Shown: piece after piece, positions 22,665-33,893 of the stretch
Layout: every line of letters starts with the position of its first letter
How positions within the stretch are numbered: the stretch's first letter is position 1
Assembly (NCBI GenBank): GCA_030762175.1
Contig: CM060846.1
Span: forward strand, 238,938,012 to 239,002,011
DNA from: Metallyticus violacea
Lineage: Eukaryota > Arthropoda > Insecta > Mantodea > Metallyticidae
DNA length: 64,000 nucleotides
Direction of reading: 5' to 3'
The notes under the pieces: generated by a model
What the model saw: only the letters and a program-made list of their open reading frames with translations
The model's database searches: none
What the model was told of the DNA's origin: nothing
Translations under genes and position numbers: made by a program

Positions 22665-23470
22665 ATAAAGATATATATTGAAAGAATGTCACGATACTTT
22701 ATTAATGCATTCAACTTTAAGTGAATTTTCTAAATTCGTATCCCGCCTTACTTTTAGAACACCCCCTAACCTTAAAAGTATATTTCGCCTCAACCTATCT
22801 CCTTCCAATTCACCTTGTACCGTCGCAGGCTCATATCCTTGCCAACCCCTAAATGTAAAACCTGTGCGTTAATTATGCCGTGTCATTCAATCCGCAGCCC
22901 TAATTTATCCAGAGTATTTAACATTTCTTCATTTGCTACCTGTTCTTCTAAGAACGTCGTATATATGTTATCTTGAAAGTTTTGCAAAGTATTTTATATT
23001 GGTTTAACTTCTACTTTTGTTTCTCTTCGTATGAACAACATAAGACGTTCAGTTAAAAACAAGTCTCCCTTGCCGGTTGCCCAACATGCCTTATATCACT
23101 GTTAGGATTTTGATGATGCTTTTAATTTAACGCTTATTGATGTGTGACCTACTCATAGCTCTGAAAGTTTGTTCAGTGATAGAGAAATGGCAACTATATT
23201 TTTACATAAAGCGCGTATACCACCGGGTTTAAATCTGACATATTATTTTTTTCTCTCTCTCCCTCCCACTCACTCTGTTGCTTGTTTCATTTGTTTCCAT
23301 GCATAACGTTACTTTGATACTCAACATTTATTTTTATCACCTTCACTTGTCTTCTTTCCATAGAAGAACTCAAGCAGTTTGAAATATAGTGATTACTAAT
23401 CTATGACTTTTTCTTAGAATTTTATCCTTTTCTGCTTTTCAAGTTATTGTTATTTTAGTTATATACATAT
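22665..23470 (+). mobile_element. Penelope-like element, family C, 3' remnant
   Basis: The frame at 22678-22872 includes FRTPPNLKSIFRLNLSPSN, the 'FRxPPNLKxI' block before the PLE endonuclease, and then a Cys-rich segment. Near 23185-23260, SDREMATIFLHKARIPPGLN gives the C-terminus, matching the same block of the larger copy at 26.3-28.1 kb (RDREMAAIVFHKASTPPGLN). A 3' non-coding tail shared with 28440-28575 runs to about 23470. Frames are broken and RT is absent. Confidence 0.75.
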
Positions 23471-23734
23471 ATGTGTGTGTGCGTGCGTGGGTATGTGTGA
23501 GTATGTATCAAAATAAATTTTCACTGAGTTAGCTAATTTGAGAAAGGGGGTCTCTTTATAAAATTAAATAAAAGGTAATTGAAATTGATGGTTCATATAG
23601 TCAGTGAAAGAGTGTTGAAAAGGATATAATGGAAAAGAGACTTTATATTTTAGTGAAAGAAAAAGAACTAAATTTTAACTTGAAAACTTCTTTGGAAATT
23701 CAGAGATTGAAAGGTTGTTAGTATGCGTTTCACC

Positions 23735-24517
23735 AGCCGTTGATGCTCAGAACTACATTTAGTCTTCGTTCGTACTCCTTACATCTATTGTTACCGTGGT
23801 TGTTCTCTTCCTGCCTTCGTCATTCCACTTCAATATTATCCTTGGAATTGTTTCTTCCCCTACCTTTTCACATGTTCAAACCTTTTCAACTTTTTCTCTT
23901 CAACTATTTCAATAATATTCTTTTCAGCTTCTGTGGTTTTCCTAATTCTTTGATTTTTAATTGTCTCTATTCTCGACTTTCTTGCTGTTCTTCACCTATA
24001 GTTCATTTTCGTAGTCAGTAATTTATTTCCACATGGTCTATATAATGTCCGAAATTCTGCTCCATGTATTACAACATCTAGGATCAATAATTTATAAATT
24101 ACTGTTTTGTTCAAAATTGTCGCACTACAGAAAATTGCATTTAACATTCCAACTATTTTCTTCCTTCATTTCTATTTTCAATTTCAGAGGAGTTGAATCC
24201 ATCAGCTTCTAAAATTAATCCTAGATGTGTAAATTTATTTACCATTTTAATTTCTTCTTGCTACATTACAAGCTTTCCGTCGTCTTCCATCTCCAAAGTT
24301 AAATAATCAATTTTCTTAAAACTAATATCAACCTCCATATTTTACACTCTTTAACTAATTTCCTTGTCACATATGAGTATGAACCGTTTTCAGTGTTATG
24401 AATAGTTATGACATGGTCATCCTGGAAAAGTAAGTGATATAAGAAGTATTGTGAATTCATTGGAATTTCCATAACATTGCACTTTCTGGACCATTCTCTT
24501 AGATATACATCAATATA
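23735..24517 (-). mobile_element. Non-LTR retrotransposon (LINE), RT C-terminal part and tail
   Basis: Minus-strand reading. From the mariner edge at 24517: YIDVYLREWSRKCNVMEIPM, then LLFQDDHVITIHNTENGS (RT motif 5, normally FADD, here FQDD), then KEC-KIW and a VNKFTHLG-like block (normally KYLG). The tail carries RIETIKNQRIRKTTEAEKNI, EKKLKRFEHVKR and a GREQPR remnant of the usual 'GRPRKTW' ending. This is the C-terminal half of a LINE ORF2. Clade is uncertain (RTE or a related group). The element is split by the mariner-like insertion. Confidence 0.8.
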
Positions 24518-25425
24518 CAGGGTGATCCGTTTGGGTATGGATAATATTAAATTTTTCTTTAATGGTAATATGATATATGTATTGCTTAAAAATGGGAATT
24601 TTCTTACATGGCAAGAATGAAAATCAACAATGAATAATGACAAATGAAAATCATAGATGATTGAAATGGCACTGCAAATCAACAGCGAGCACAATGTGTT
24701 TTTATATGCTTAATTTGAGAGTGTTAAACATTTCGACCTGAGTATGATGTGCGTAATGTTCCTAAATAAGATTCCATAATGTTGTGATATGGAACATATG
24801 TAGAAACAGTTTTTATATTATAAAGCATGCACGAGGTCTCAGGTGAAACCCAGTTCGAGAAGCAGCTATCGCTAACGCCTTGGCAAGAAGCTGTACGAAA
24901 AGTTAAAGAAGACTGTCAGCAGAGATTAATGTACCACATTCTTCCTGTCAGCGTATTGTTCGAAAATATCTGAAACTGTGCCAAATCACTTACAATGTCG
25001 ATAAGCCTTAATAATGGAGATCATGAAGCTCGTTTCAATTTTGCACCCATGATGTGTCGATTGATTGAACGTAATGACGACTTCTTAAACAAATTGCTAT
25101 ATACAGATATGTCAGCGGGAGAGTAAACACTCACAAATGCATTATTTAGACAAGAGAAAAGCCATATGTCTCCTACGAGCTTGAAAGATCAAGTCCAACA
25201 GTTAACGCGTGGAGTGAACCGCAATAAAGTGTATGGGGCTTCTTCGCATGTACTGAATTGACTCACCGTTATGAGTTATGCAGATTGCGCAATGGGGGCC
25301 ATGTAGAATTCTGAGAAAAATTCAATTTTTTAATGTTGTACACACTATATTTAAAAATATGAAGTTCAGTAGTAAATGTTTTACAGTATTTTCATTTTAT
25401 CCATACCTAAACACATCATCCCATA
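24518..25425 (+). mobile_element. Tc1/mariner-type element with terminal inverted repeats
   Basis: Ends match in inverted orientation: CAGGGTGATCCGTTTGGGTA at 24518 and, at 25397-25425 on the minus strand, TATGGGATGATGTGTTTAGG; both continue TATGGATAA. TA lies at each boundary, the target of this superfamily. Inside, in several frames: VPHSSCQRIVRKYLKLC (helix-turn-helix), FCTHDVSID-like residues, and NDDFLNKLLYTDMSAGE where an active enzyme would have a TDE catalytic block. Only about 900 bp long, with a degraded transposase. It is inserted between RT blocks of the LINE. Confidence 0.8.
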
Positions 25426-26165
25426 CATTTTAAAGAGTAGAGGTGAAATATAACATCCTTGTAACAATCGTTTGTGGAATATAATTGCTTGAATAGACGA
25501 TTTCCAATTTTAATTTGATATCTGTTCCTTGAATATACTGATCTTAATATTGCTTTGTGTCTTCACTAATTGGCGCTTTTCTTAAAGTTTCTCGTAACAT
25601 TTTCCTGGGCATATTATCATATGTTTTTTTTTTTTTTAATCAATGAAAACCAGTCCTATCTCTTTTGATTTTTCCCTTCTTTGAAGGACTCGTAGTGTAG
25701 AGATGTAATCTATACAGATTTTGTCGGCTGTAAGGCCCCCTTGTTTCTCCGAATTAGATACTGCTCTTTTAAATTATATTTTATCAAAATGGTAAAACGT
25801 TTCAATATGGGGTTCATTATATACAATTTCCTCCATAGTTCTGACAACATTTTCTATTTGCCTTTTTTGTATATTGAACTGATACATACTAGTTTCATGT
25901 CTTTTGGTATTTTCTTCTTGTAGTAAAATCTTCCTATATCATTTTGTGAATAGTGTTGTTCATGTAAGTCCTCCATATTTTAGTATTTTAAACGAATGCC
26001 TTTTAAGCCAGTCACCGTATCATTCTTTCCGACTGACAGAAAGTACCTCACATCTTTTGAACAATTCGCATCCCATGTCTCTATGAACGATATCGTTACC
26101 ATCTTCTTTAAACTTGGATCTTTCTTCAATGAAAAATTTGGATGTGCTATAATCAGCGATTGAGA
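25426..26165 (-). mobile_element. Non-LTR retrotransposon (LINE), upstream RT part
   Basis: Minus-strand reading gives DNMPRKMLRETLRKAPISED, DQYIQGTDIKLKLEI, and PQTIVTRMLYFTSTL just before the mariner edge. These correspond to the RT palm: 'KAFDxVPRxxLWExLRKxGI', 'IYxxxxxxVKxG' and 'GxRQGCxISPTLF'. The reading continues across the mariner into YIDVYLREW at 24517, so the two flanks are one element. A poly-T at 25627-25639 interrupts it. Confidence 0.75.
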
Positions 26166-26182
26166 GTGTTTAACTGAATATT

Positions 26183-26187
<5 letters not shown>

Positions 26188-26268
<81 letters not shown>
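26188..26268. repeat. (CT)n(TA)n compound microsatellite
   Basis: About 16 CT units then about 24 TA units, ending exactly where PLE family C coding sequence becomes readable, so it marks or caused the 5' truncation. Confidence 0.97.
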
Positions 26269-26273
<5 letters not shown>

Positions 26274-28690
26274 AAGAAGGTTATCTTCTAACCCGTACAT
26301 CATCACCTTACCGGCTGATAAAGGCTCATTAATTGTAGTTGTAGATCGATTCACCTACATTCAGAAAGCCTTCAAACAGCTCCACAACAGGGAACATTAC
26401 TGTATCTTATCTCAAGATGCTACTCATGATTTCAATTTTAAAATTCAACAATTTGTAGCTACACGAGCCCCCAGTGAGGGTTTTCCTCAAACTGAAATTG
26501 CACTTTTAACTCATGTTTCTCCCCGCACTCCCTCCATTTACTTTCTCCCGAAAATCCATAAGGCAGGCTGTCCTGAACGCCCGATTGTTGCCAGTAATGG
26601 CAGCCCCACCGAAAGAATTTCAGCCTTGGTTGACTTTTACATCAAACCTATAGTTCATCCAAGCCTTCTTACATCAAAGATTCCTTCCACTTCCTAGAAA
26701 TTTTAAACAGTGTGACACTAGATCAGTTGGAAGACATCTTATTGGTCACTATGGATGATGCTCCTTGTACACAAACATTCCACATAATGAAGGACTAGAA
26801 GCGAGGACACATTTCTTAGACATGCGTAATTCACCCCATGTTCCCTCCACTGAGTTTATCTGCCAACTAGCGCATCTTTTGCTTACTCATAAAAGTTTTA
26901 CCTTTGAAGGACAGAATTTACTTCAAATTAAAGGGACAGCAATGGGTACCAGAATGGCCCCTTCCTACGCCAATTTATTCATGGCTAGATTAGAAGAAAA
27001 GTTCCTTCATTCGGAACCCCTAGCCCCTTTGGTATGGCACAGATTTATTGATGACATTTTTATCATCTGGACCCACGGCATCGCCTTTTTTTTTAGTTTT
27101 TATTTTTTTTTATTTTTTTTTTTTTTTGCTAGACTAAACACTAATTACTCAGTTACTTTTACCGTCCCAGTCTCTCGAACTCAAACCATTTTTCTAGACA
27201 TTGATATCCAGTTGGTCAACAAAAACTTCCTAACGTCGGTTCACATTAAGCCGACCAATTTGCAGCAATATTTACATTTTGACAGTTGCCACCATTCCCA
27301 TATTAAAAAAGCTATTCCGTTTTCTTTATCACTCCGGGGACACCGCATCTGCAACAACCTTAAGTCACTAGATGATTATATCACCAAGTTAATTGACAAA
27401 TTGACTGATCGCGGTTATCCTCGTGCCATGGTTCAGTGGAGAGTTTTGTCTTCCCGCCACACCATACGCCTCAGGACTTAGAACAAACTGATAATAATCA
27501 ATTTAATGTTATAGTCCCCTATTTTCCCGGTCTAGAACGCCTTAAGCCAATCCTAAAGGAATGTTTCAGTATTCCATAGCAGAACCTTACTACATCAGCA
27601 TTGTTTCACAAACCGCCACACCTAAGTTTCAGGTCCCCACATAATCTGAAAACCATTCTGCGCAAGAAATTTAATTCCACATTCGTTTCTCAACCTACAC
27701 GAAATGTAAAACTAGTGCCTCAATAACATCTAGTACATCCTTCTTCAGTCCAACACTTAAGTCAGAATTCAAAATTCGTATTTTTGCTAATTGTGCCTCC
27801 ACCAATGTAATATAATTGCTCCCAATGTGAATTTTGTCCTGCTTTCTACATTGGTTTAACCTCCACCACAGTTTCATTCAGAATGAAAATCACAGACGCT
27901 CTGTCGAAACCTGTTCTTCTTTGCCTGTGGCCCAACATGCCAAGCTTCACCATTCTGTTTTCGATACTTGTTTTTATTTAATACTCATAGGTGCCGTACC
28001 TCCTACTTCTCCTACCAGTACTCTCAGAGACAGAGAGATGGCGGCTATTGTTTTTCACAAGGCGAGCACCCCTCCGGGCTTAAACATCTCTCTTTAAATT
28101 TAAAAAAAAATCCCACTAGCATCCAGGAATTTCATTTTTTTTTCAGTTTGTTTCTCTGCCCGCCAACTCAGCAGACTGTAAGGTCCACAAGCCGTGTGAT
28201 ATGATAAATTTAGTCCTTGTTCTCCAGCTACGCGATCAAGAGCCCATCTTGGCTCAAAAAATAGTAACTTCTGCAGTATTCTACAGTGCCTCCAATGACC
28301 TCAACAGTGTTCCACGTTGTCTTACAGTGCCTCGAACAGTGTTTTATAGTGTCTTTATGTGTTCCTTACTTTAAATGTGCACGCCTTTGTGCATTTTAAG
28401 TTGTGTCAGGTCTCCTAATGAGAGCTTTTTATATTCCTTTTAAAAGTGTGTGTATGTAGTGTGTGTGTGACTTTTTCTTAGTGTTTATCCTTTACTACTA
28501 TTATAATAACTGTTAATTTGTTACATTGTTAATAGTGTTACTTTATGTTTATTTTTATTTTATATTATATATATTTCTCATTCCCTTGATAATTTTCCAT
28601 GCTGCCGCGGATTATTTAAAGATTATATGACAATTTATAAGGACAAGTAGTTTTTTTTCTCTTTTTCTACCCCTGTAACTTCCTTTCTAT
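26269..28690 (+). mobile_element. Penelope-like element, family C, nearly complete RT plus endonuclease
   Basis: Frame 26269-26697 encodes ITLPADKGSLIVVVDRFTYI, IYFLPKIHKAG and the RPIVAS block. After two frame breaks (about 26670 and 26755), frame 26765-27481 has MYTNIPHNEGL, IKGTAMGTRMAPSYANLFMA, HRFIDDIFIIW (catalytic Asp pair kept), and FLDIDIQLV with SVHIKPTNLQQYLHF. A GIY-YIG-like piece follows, with CEFCPAFYIGLTSTTVSF near 27815-27870, and the C-terminus LRDREMAAIVFHKASTPPGL near 28020-28085. The 3' non-coding tail reaches about 28690. Deduced protein differs strongly from families A and B, so this is a separate PLE lineage. Confidence 0.88.
27082..27127 (+). repeat. In-frame poly-T expansion inside PLE reverse transcriptase
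   Basis: T-runs broken by single A or G encode a Phe-rich stretch (AFFFSFYFFLFFFFFA) directly after the RT motif FIDDIFIIWTHGI and before ARLNTNYSV. Related PLEs have a short linker here. The expansion keeps the frame. Confidence 0.85.
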
Positions 28691-29049
28691 ATATACAAAA
28701 TGTCCCAGAATTCAACCGCACAAATTGCAAGAATTATGGAGGAGTCCTAAATAAGCATTTTCAGATAGGAGACTTATAATTCCTTTTGTAAACTTTCAAA
28801 GTTATGACGCTTTTTCTTAATCGTTCATCCAAGCTGAAACATCAATATTACGTAAATGTGTGTATTAGATTTTTAATTTCCCGCACATCTTGCCCAAGTA
28901 GTTGGAACAATGTAGTGTTAATACACAGTATGCGGGAAATTTGAAAATTATTAGCTTTGCTACTTCGGGTATGCACTCTCTGTGAGGGTATGAACGCCAC
29001 GGATAGCAATTCAGAGGTAAGACGAAGTAATTGAGCATACGCTAAGTAC

Positions 29050-29332
29050 CGCCAAGAGTGGCCGATGTCGTTAAGGCGCGGACTCATGAGCGGGAGGTCT
29101 GGGGTTCGATTCCCGCCAGGACCGTCCTTCCTGACTGAGGTGTTTTTTCAGGTTTTCCTCAGTCCTCATTAATGGCAAATGCCGGGGAGGTACCCTAAAT
29201 TTAGGTCTGGAACTTTTCCTTCCTTTAAAAAATTCCTTCCCAAATATATCATTTCATCTCATGTATCATCAGTGTTCACCGCCTGTGGTGCCTCAGTAGT
29301 AAAAACGGGCGTTAAACACTATTAAAAAAAAT
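29050..29332 (+). mobile_element. SINE2, tRNA-derived, full-length copy
   Basis: The head has a box A-like GTGGCCGATGTCGTTAAGGC and a box B GGTTCGATTCC, like a class with a long D-arm (Ser/Leu type). The body includes CTGACTGAGG, TCCTCAGTCCTCAT, GGGGAGGTACCCTAAATTTA, and the end CCTCAGTAGTAAAAACGGGC then GTTAAACACTATT with A residues. A 14-nt duplication CATACGCTAAGTAC/CATACGCGAAGTAC flanks it (29036-29049, 29333-29346). Confidence 0.93.
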
Positions 29333-29432
29333 CATACGCGAAGTACTTAGCATATCGCACCCAGGCGGTTAATGGGCCATTTTCTGTTTTTTGTATCGAA
29401 TGGCAGCAGACTGTTTACAGTTGCTCTGAAAC

Positions 29433-30420
29433 ATGACAAGCGTATTTTCATTTGCCGAACTTGCTCATATGCATTTAATGTATAGGGAAGCAAGAGAATA
29501 TGCGCGGAAAATATGCAGATTTACGCGAAACTGGATCTTTAATGGTGCACGGACCTGAGGCCGGTGCAAAAAGAAGGTATTGTACTCCAGTCTTTGAAGA
29601 AAAGGTGCTTACCAGTTTTGGGGCGGAACCTTCCACCAGTACCCGAGCAATTGTCAGGGCCATGAATACTAATAAGTCCAGTGTGTATGGAGTTCTACAC
29701 AAAGAACGATTCTATACCTGTCATTTGATTGAAGTACAGGCATTGGGGCCAGCGGACCTCAGTCCCGGACTAGAGTTCTGCAGGTGGGCCTTGCAGCGGC
29801 AGAATGAACAGCCTGGCTTCTCCTCGGTTCTCCTCACCGACGAGGCCCCATGTTCACAAGAGGTGGGCTAATTCTGAACCATAGGAGCAGTTATGTATTG
29901 GAGTATGAGCAGGCACATGCAGTGGTGATTATCAGCACAGATAATCACCATCGTGTCAAATCAAATAATTGTATCATATCTACTTGCCATATGGTTAAAC
30001 GGGCACGTGTATCTTCAGCTCCTCACCCTTGTCTGTGTTTTTGAAATACGTCGCTCTGAACATCTGACGTCAGATGTGGTTGCAGCACGATGGAGCTCCT
30101 CCCCTTTTCAGCTTGGAAGTACGAGATTATCTCAATAGTGTGCTTCCTGGGCAGTAGATTGGAAGAGGTGGTCCTGTAAATTGTCCACCGCGTTCTCCGT
30201 ACTTCAACACCCTAGATTTGTTTTTATGGGGATATCTTAAGATTCTTGTGTACACATTATTAGTTGATAACCGATGAGCAGTTACTAGCATGGGTGTTGG
30301 CTGCTTGTGATGAGGTTGGTAACACTCCAGTTCTTTTTGAGAGGGTAAAAGGATCATTTCTTCACGGTGCGCTCTTTGCAAGGATGTTGCATGCCGTCAC
30401 ATTGAACAAAATCTCGGGTG
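29433..30420 (+). pseudogene. Tc1/mariner-type transposase, broken
   Basis: It begins MTSVFSFAELAHMHLMYREA (29433), a typical N-terminus of this arthropod transposase family. After a frame change, DLRETGSLMVHGPEAGAKRR, then STSTRAIVRAMNTNKSSVYG (the second helix-turn-helix), then SPGLEFCRWALQRQ and SSVLLTDEAP, where DE is the first catalytic position. Past further breaks come RGGPVNCPPRSPYFNTLDLF (second catalytic block, normally PRSPDLTPLDFFLWG) and WVLAACDEVGNTPVLFERV. At least four frame breaks make it inactive. DDE domain order is intact. Confidence 0.85.
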
Positions 30421-30582
30421 ATCTCTGTTTTATTTTTGCACTTAAAATATCTTTCTTTCCTTCTTTCTTAATCTATCATATTTTATTTGGTTTTCACCCA
30501 GCGGTGAAAAGCTAGAATGCAGTTTACTAATTTTTCTTAGGTATTTGGTTTCATTCCGGTAATTTTTTCCTTTCCTTTAGAG

Positions 30583-33030
30583 CAGTAATCGGCAAACATC
30601 GATCCATGGATCATTCTAGAATTGATGAGTCGTGGCATAAGCCCCTGTACACCAATGCTGCACTCAGCAAGTACCACCGCTTCCACCCACAGAGAGTGAA
30701 TGAAATAGTGCGGGATTAACTGGTGAGTCTGCTTATATTTGCAATGGCGTTAACAAGGTCATCAACTTCTGCCTACAAAAGAAAGATTAGCAGTGACTGG
30801 GAAGAATATTTCTTTATACCTTATGGAGACGATGTGAGAGGTTTGTTATATTCCAAAACATTAAAGGGCGTTTTCAAAGCACATATTAGACGACATTATC
30901 AAACCTATCATAAAGATCACAATCAATTAACAGGTAAGCGGTCAATATAAATTCAATGATTAGATTTACACAAAATGGTTTGTTAAAGTAAAGTAATTTA
31001 TTATAAAAGTAAAGGTAATACATTATTCAATATTAAATACGTTAAAGAGTTTTTATGATTGAACAGGGTGCATCCAGAGGGACATTTAAAATAATTAAAA
31101 GATGCCATCAAGTAATCGTAGTCCTTAACAAATAATTCAGATGATGAAATGACACATAAGCTAATACTTGTAAGTTATCATGCTGCCTGGGAAATCGGCA
31201 AGTCATTGAAACCATTTACAGAAGGTGAATTTGTGAGAAAATATGCTTTGAATGCAACTGGAATAATATGTCGAAAAAATTAAATATTTCAAAAGATGTT
31301 GAAGTGCATATTTGTGAGACAAGTAACAGACATGGGTTAACATACTGATTTTTTTTAAGTAGTGTTTAACGCCTGTTTTCACTACTGAGGCACCACAGGC
31401 GGTAAAACATACTGATAATGCCATTGCGTTAAACATTCAGAAATGCGAATCTTTTCCCCTTGCATTAGACGAGAGCTCTGACATAAATGATACAATTCAA
31501 TTGGCAATATTCTTTCATGGCATGAATGAGTACGGAGTATGACTTTTTGCTTGATATAATACCTCTGTTGGGGAAGACAACAGGAGAAGAAATTTTAAAG
31601 CTGTGTGCACCTGTGTAGAGAAAAAGCAATTAAGAGTGGCAAAAACTAATATAAATTACAACTGATAGTTTTCCAGCCATAATTGGAGAAAATAGAGGCT
31701 TTATTGGAAGGCTGAAATGCTATTTAAGGGAACTAGGTAAGCATAGATATAAATCTATGTAATTTACATTGTATAATTTACCAAAATGCTTTGTGCTCCA
31801 AAACAGTAATAAGAAAGAAGTAATTGATTTAGTGGTCCGTATTATTAATAACATAAATTCAAGCGCTCCTTAACACCGCCAATTCCGAAAGCTACTAAAT
31901 AATTTGGTAGAAGAATATGACGATCTCGTTTTTCATACTGAAGTCAGGTGGCTCAGTCGTGGAAAGATGTTTGGCCAGTTCTTCAACCTCCATGCAACTT
32001 TAGAAGATTTTATGCTAAAAGTATTTTATTTCGTAATCTATTTCTCCTTCACTGTAAACTATAAATTGTGTATAAATACTTACTTTGTTTACTGTACGGC
32101 ATGTGCCATTTTAATGTTTGTTTTCTTTTATTAGGGATTGCCCGTCGGAACTGGAATAAGACTAGTGCAGCAGCAGTTTTGCACTTCCCACTGATGTGTA
32201 TGAGGACCTTAATGAACTAAATAGTGAGCTACAAGGAGGAAACAAGGACATAGTTTTATGTACCGATTAATTAAGACATTTATAGCTAATTTGGATGTAC
32301 TGAAACCACTATTGACAGAGAAAACGTTTCACTTTCCGTGTTTAAAGTATCTCAAAACAGTTTCTCAATGGCAGATCGATAATTAGGTCATTCATCTGGA
32401 AAACCTAAAAACTGAATTTGCTGATCGCAGGTTTACAGATTTCATTGGAATGGAGAATGACTTCCAGCGGTTTGCTAATCCCTTGTCCATAGCTTTGAAT
32501 AAGGTTAGGTTGGGGTTGCAAATGGAAGCAATACAACCACAGCAAGATTTATTTATGAAAAGTAGGTGTCAAGGTATTGTGGATCACCAACTTTTGAAAA
32601 TGTTACCAAATTCAAGTTACCCAAAACGTAGAAATTTTGCTTCAAGGCTTTTCACATGGTCGGTTCTACTTATTTATGCGAACAGCTATTTTATTTAATT
32701 AAACATATAAAATTAAACCCCTTTATCTCAAGAGAATGTGATGGTTCAAGTAAAACTTGCCCTCAAAAATATTAAGCATGATTTTCAACATGTCATAGAA
32801 AATTCGGCAATAGTTCAACAATGATATATAACATCTAATGAAATGAGAATTCACTTTATGCTGATTTCGATGTATGAAAATAAGTATTTAATTTATTTTA
32901 AGTTCTAAAATATGTACTGTACACCTTCCAGTCCGCCACTGGTCCCGCGCCTCGGAGTGACGCTCTTCTATTGCAATACGGGCAGTCTCATTTTCTCGAT
33001 ACGGCGCGGGATAAATTTTGCCGACCACTG
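30583..33030 (+). mobile_element. hAT element with ends and 8-bp target duplication
   Basis: It starts CAGTAATCGGCAAA (30583) and ends, on the minus strand from 33030, CAGTGGTCGGCAAA: inverted ends of 14 nt with two mismatches. The flanks CTTTAGAG (30575-30582) and CACTAGAG (33031-33038) match at six of eight, as expected for a hAT 8-bp duplication. Inside: YKRKISSDWEEYFF near 30775, LALDESSDINDTIQLAIFF near 31462, VRWLSRGKMFGQFFNL near 31951 and ENLKTEFADRRFTDF near 32400, the blocks of GTF2IRD2/ZBED-like hAT proteins. Frames are broken. A 56-nt SINE2 tail is inserted at 31350. Confidence 0.85.
31350..31405 (-). mobile_element. SINE2 3'-tail micro-insertion (56 nt)
   Basis: The minus strand reads CCGCCTGTGGTGCCTCAGTA, then GTGAAAACAGGCGTTAAACA and CTACTT with an A-run: only the end of SINE2. 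The hAT sequence AACATACTGAT is duplicated at 31339-31349 and 31406-31416. Confidence 0.85.
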
Positions 33031-33270
33031 CACTAGAGAAAGTCGTTTATTTATGCTTTTAAATGTTTACTATGTCTGCCCTCATTGGCTAGGGTGGAGG
33101 AAACGCGTTGCAAATTTTGACATCCAGGTATTTCAACATTTTTTACACCCAGGTCAAGATGATAAACACATGAGTAATGGTTTTACCCTTGCAAGTTTTT
33201 AGTCACTTTGTTATTCACCGTCTTACCATTAAACACATTGTAATTTATTTTGAGTAATCTGTTAGATTGA

Positions 33271-33534
33271 TCTGATTTATTTACGGACGCTCTTCAACAT
33301 CTCAGGTCATCAGCGTCCCACTCAAATCAGGGTGTGAAACGACCGACAAATTTTGCTCAGAGGTCTCTTTTTTCAGGCTTCAGGTTCGTTATCGTGCCAT
33401 TAAGGTACGACACGGGACCCACGGCTATATTTAGGATTTTTACGCCCAAAAATCCATCGGTCCTGGCCGGGATCGAACCCGCGATCTTGGGTTTAGGAGG
33501 TAAGTATGTTTACCACTACACTACCAGGACCGAC
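33271..33534 (-). mobile_element. SINE1 copy, minus strand
   Basis: Reverse complement of SINE1, with the box B GGTTCGATCCC, tail GAGCGTCCGTAAATAAATC and a short internal deletion in the body. The flanks GTTAGATTGA (33261-33270) and GTTAGAGTGA (33539-33548) look like an aged target duplication. It lies between the hAT end and the right TIR of the mariner-type element. Confidence 0.85.
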
Positions 33535-33893
33535 TGTCGTTAGAGTGAACGAGAGGTTCTGACAACAAATTAAATAAAATGGCAACTAAAACATGAAAAA
33601 CATTTAAAAAAAATTAAAGCATATATTTGAACCTCCTTCTGCATCAACGATGTTTTCCGCCGATGTATTTAGTATGCCTTAACCACAGCGCTGTTCAGGG
33701 ACAGTAACTTGAGCATGTCTATCTTTTCCCACACCTCCTGTAAAGGTTTAATCAGTGGCGTGCTGACCATTAAGAGTTGTTATGCTATTGCATGGAATTT
33801 AGAAACCAACCATAATTTTCCATCTTAAATGTTTATCTAGAATCCTCCCACAATCCTGCAATTTTGTGATTGAGTTCTGGGACATCCAGGGTA

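Larger units (their letters stand above)
28696..33891 (+). mobile_element. Mariner-type element carrying nested SINE, hAT and SINE insertions
   Basis: Terminal inverted repeats of about 55 nt or more: + strand from 28696 reads CAAAATGTCCCAGAATTCAA; minus strand from 33891 reads CCCTGGATGTCCCAGAACTC. Both continue through a GCA(A/G)GATT or GCAAGAATT block to GGAG and TCCTA or TTCTA. TA dinucleotides flank both ends. The transposase (29433-30420) lies inside on the same strand. The long distance between ends is explained by SINE2 at 29050-29332, hAT at 30583-33030 and SINE1 at 33271-33534; removing these leaves about 2.2 kb. Confidence 0.75.

Noticed and set aside
24299..24694. 131-codon minus-strand frame across the mariner edge
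   Set aside because: Part of it is the LINE reverse transcriptase; it runs across the mariner boundary by chance, so the frame as a whole is not a gene.
26188..26268. CRISPR-like or satellite array
   Set aside because: Pure dinucleotide repeats without spacers; a compound microsatellite.
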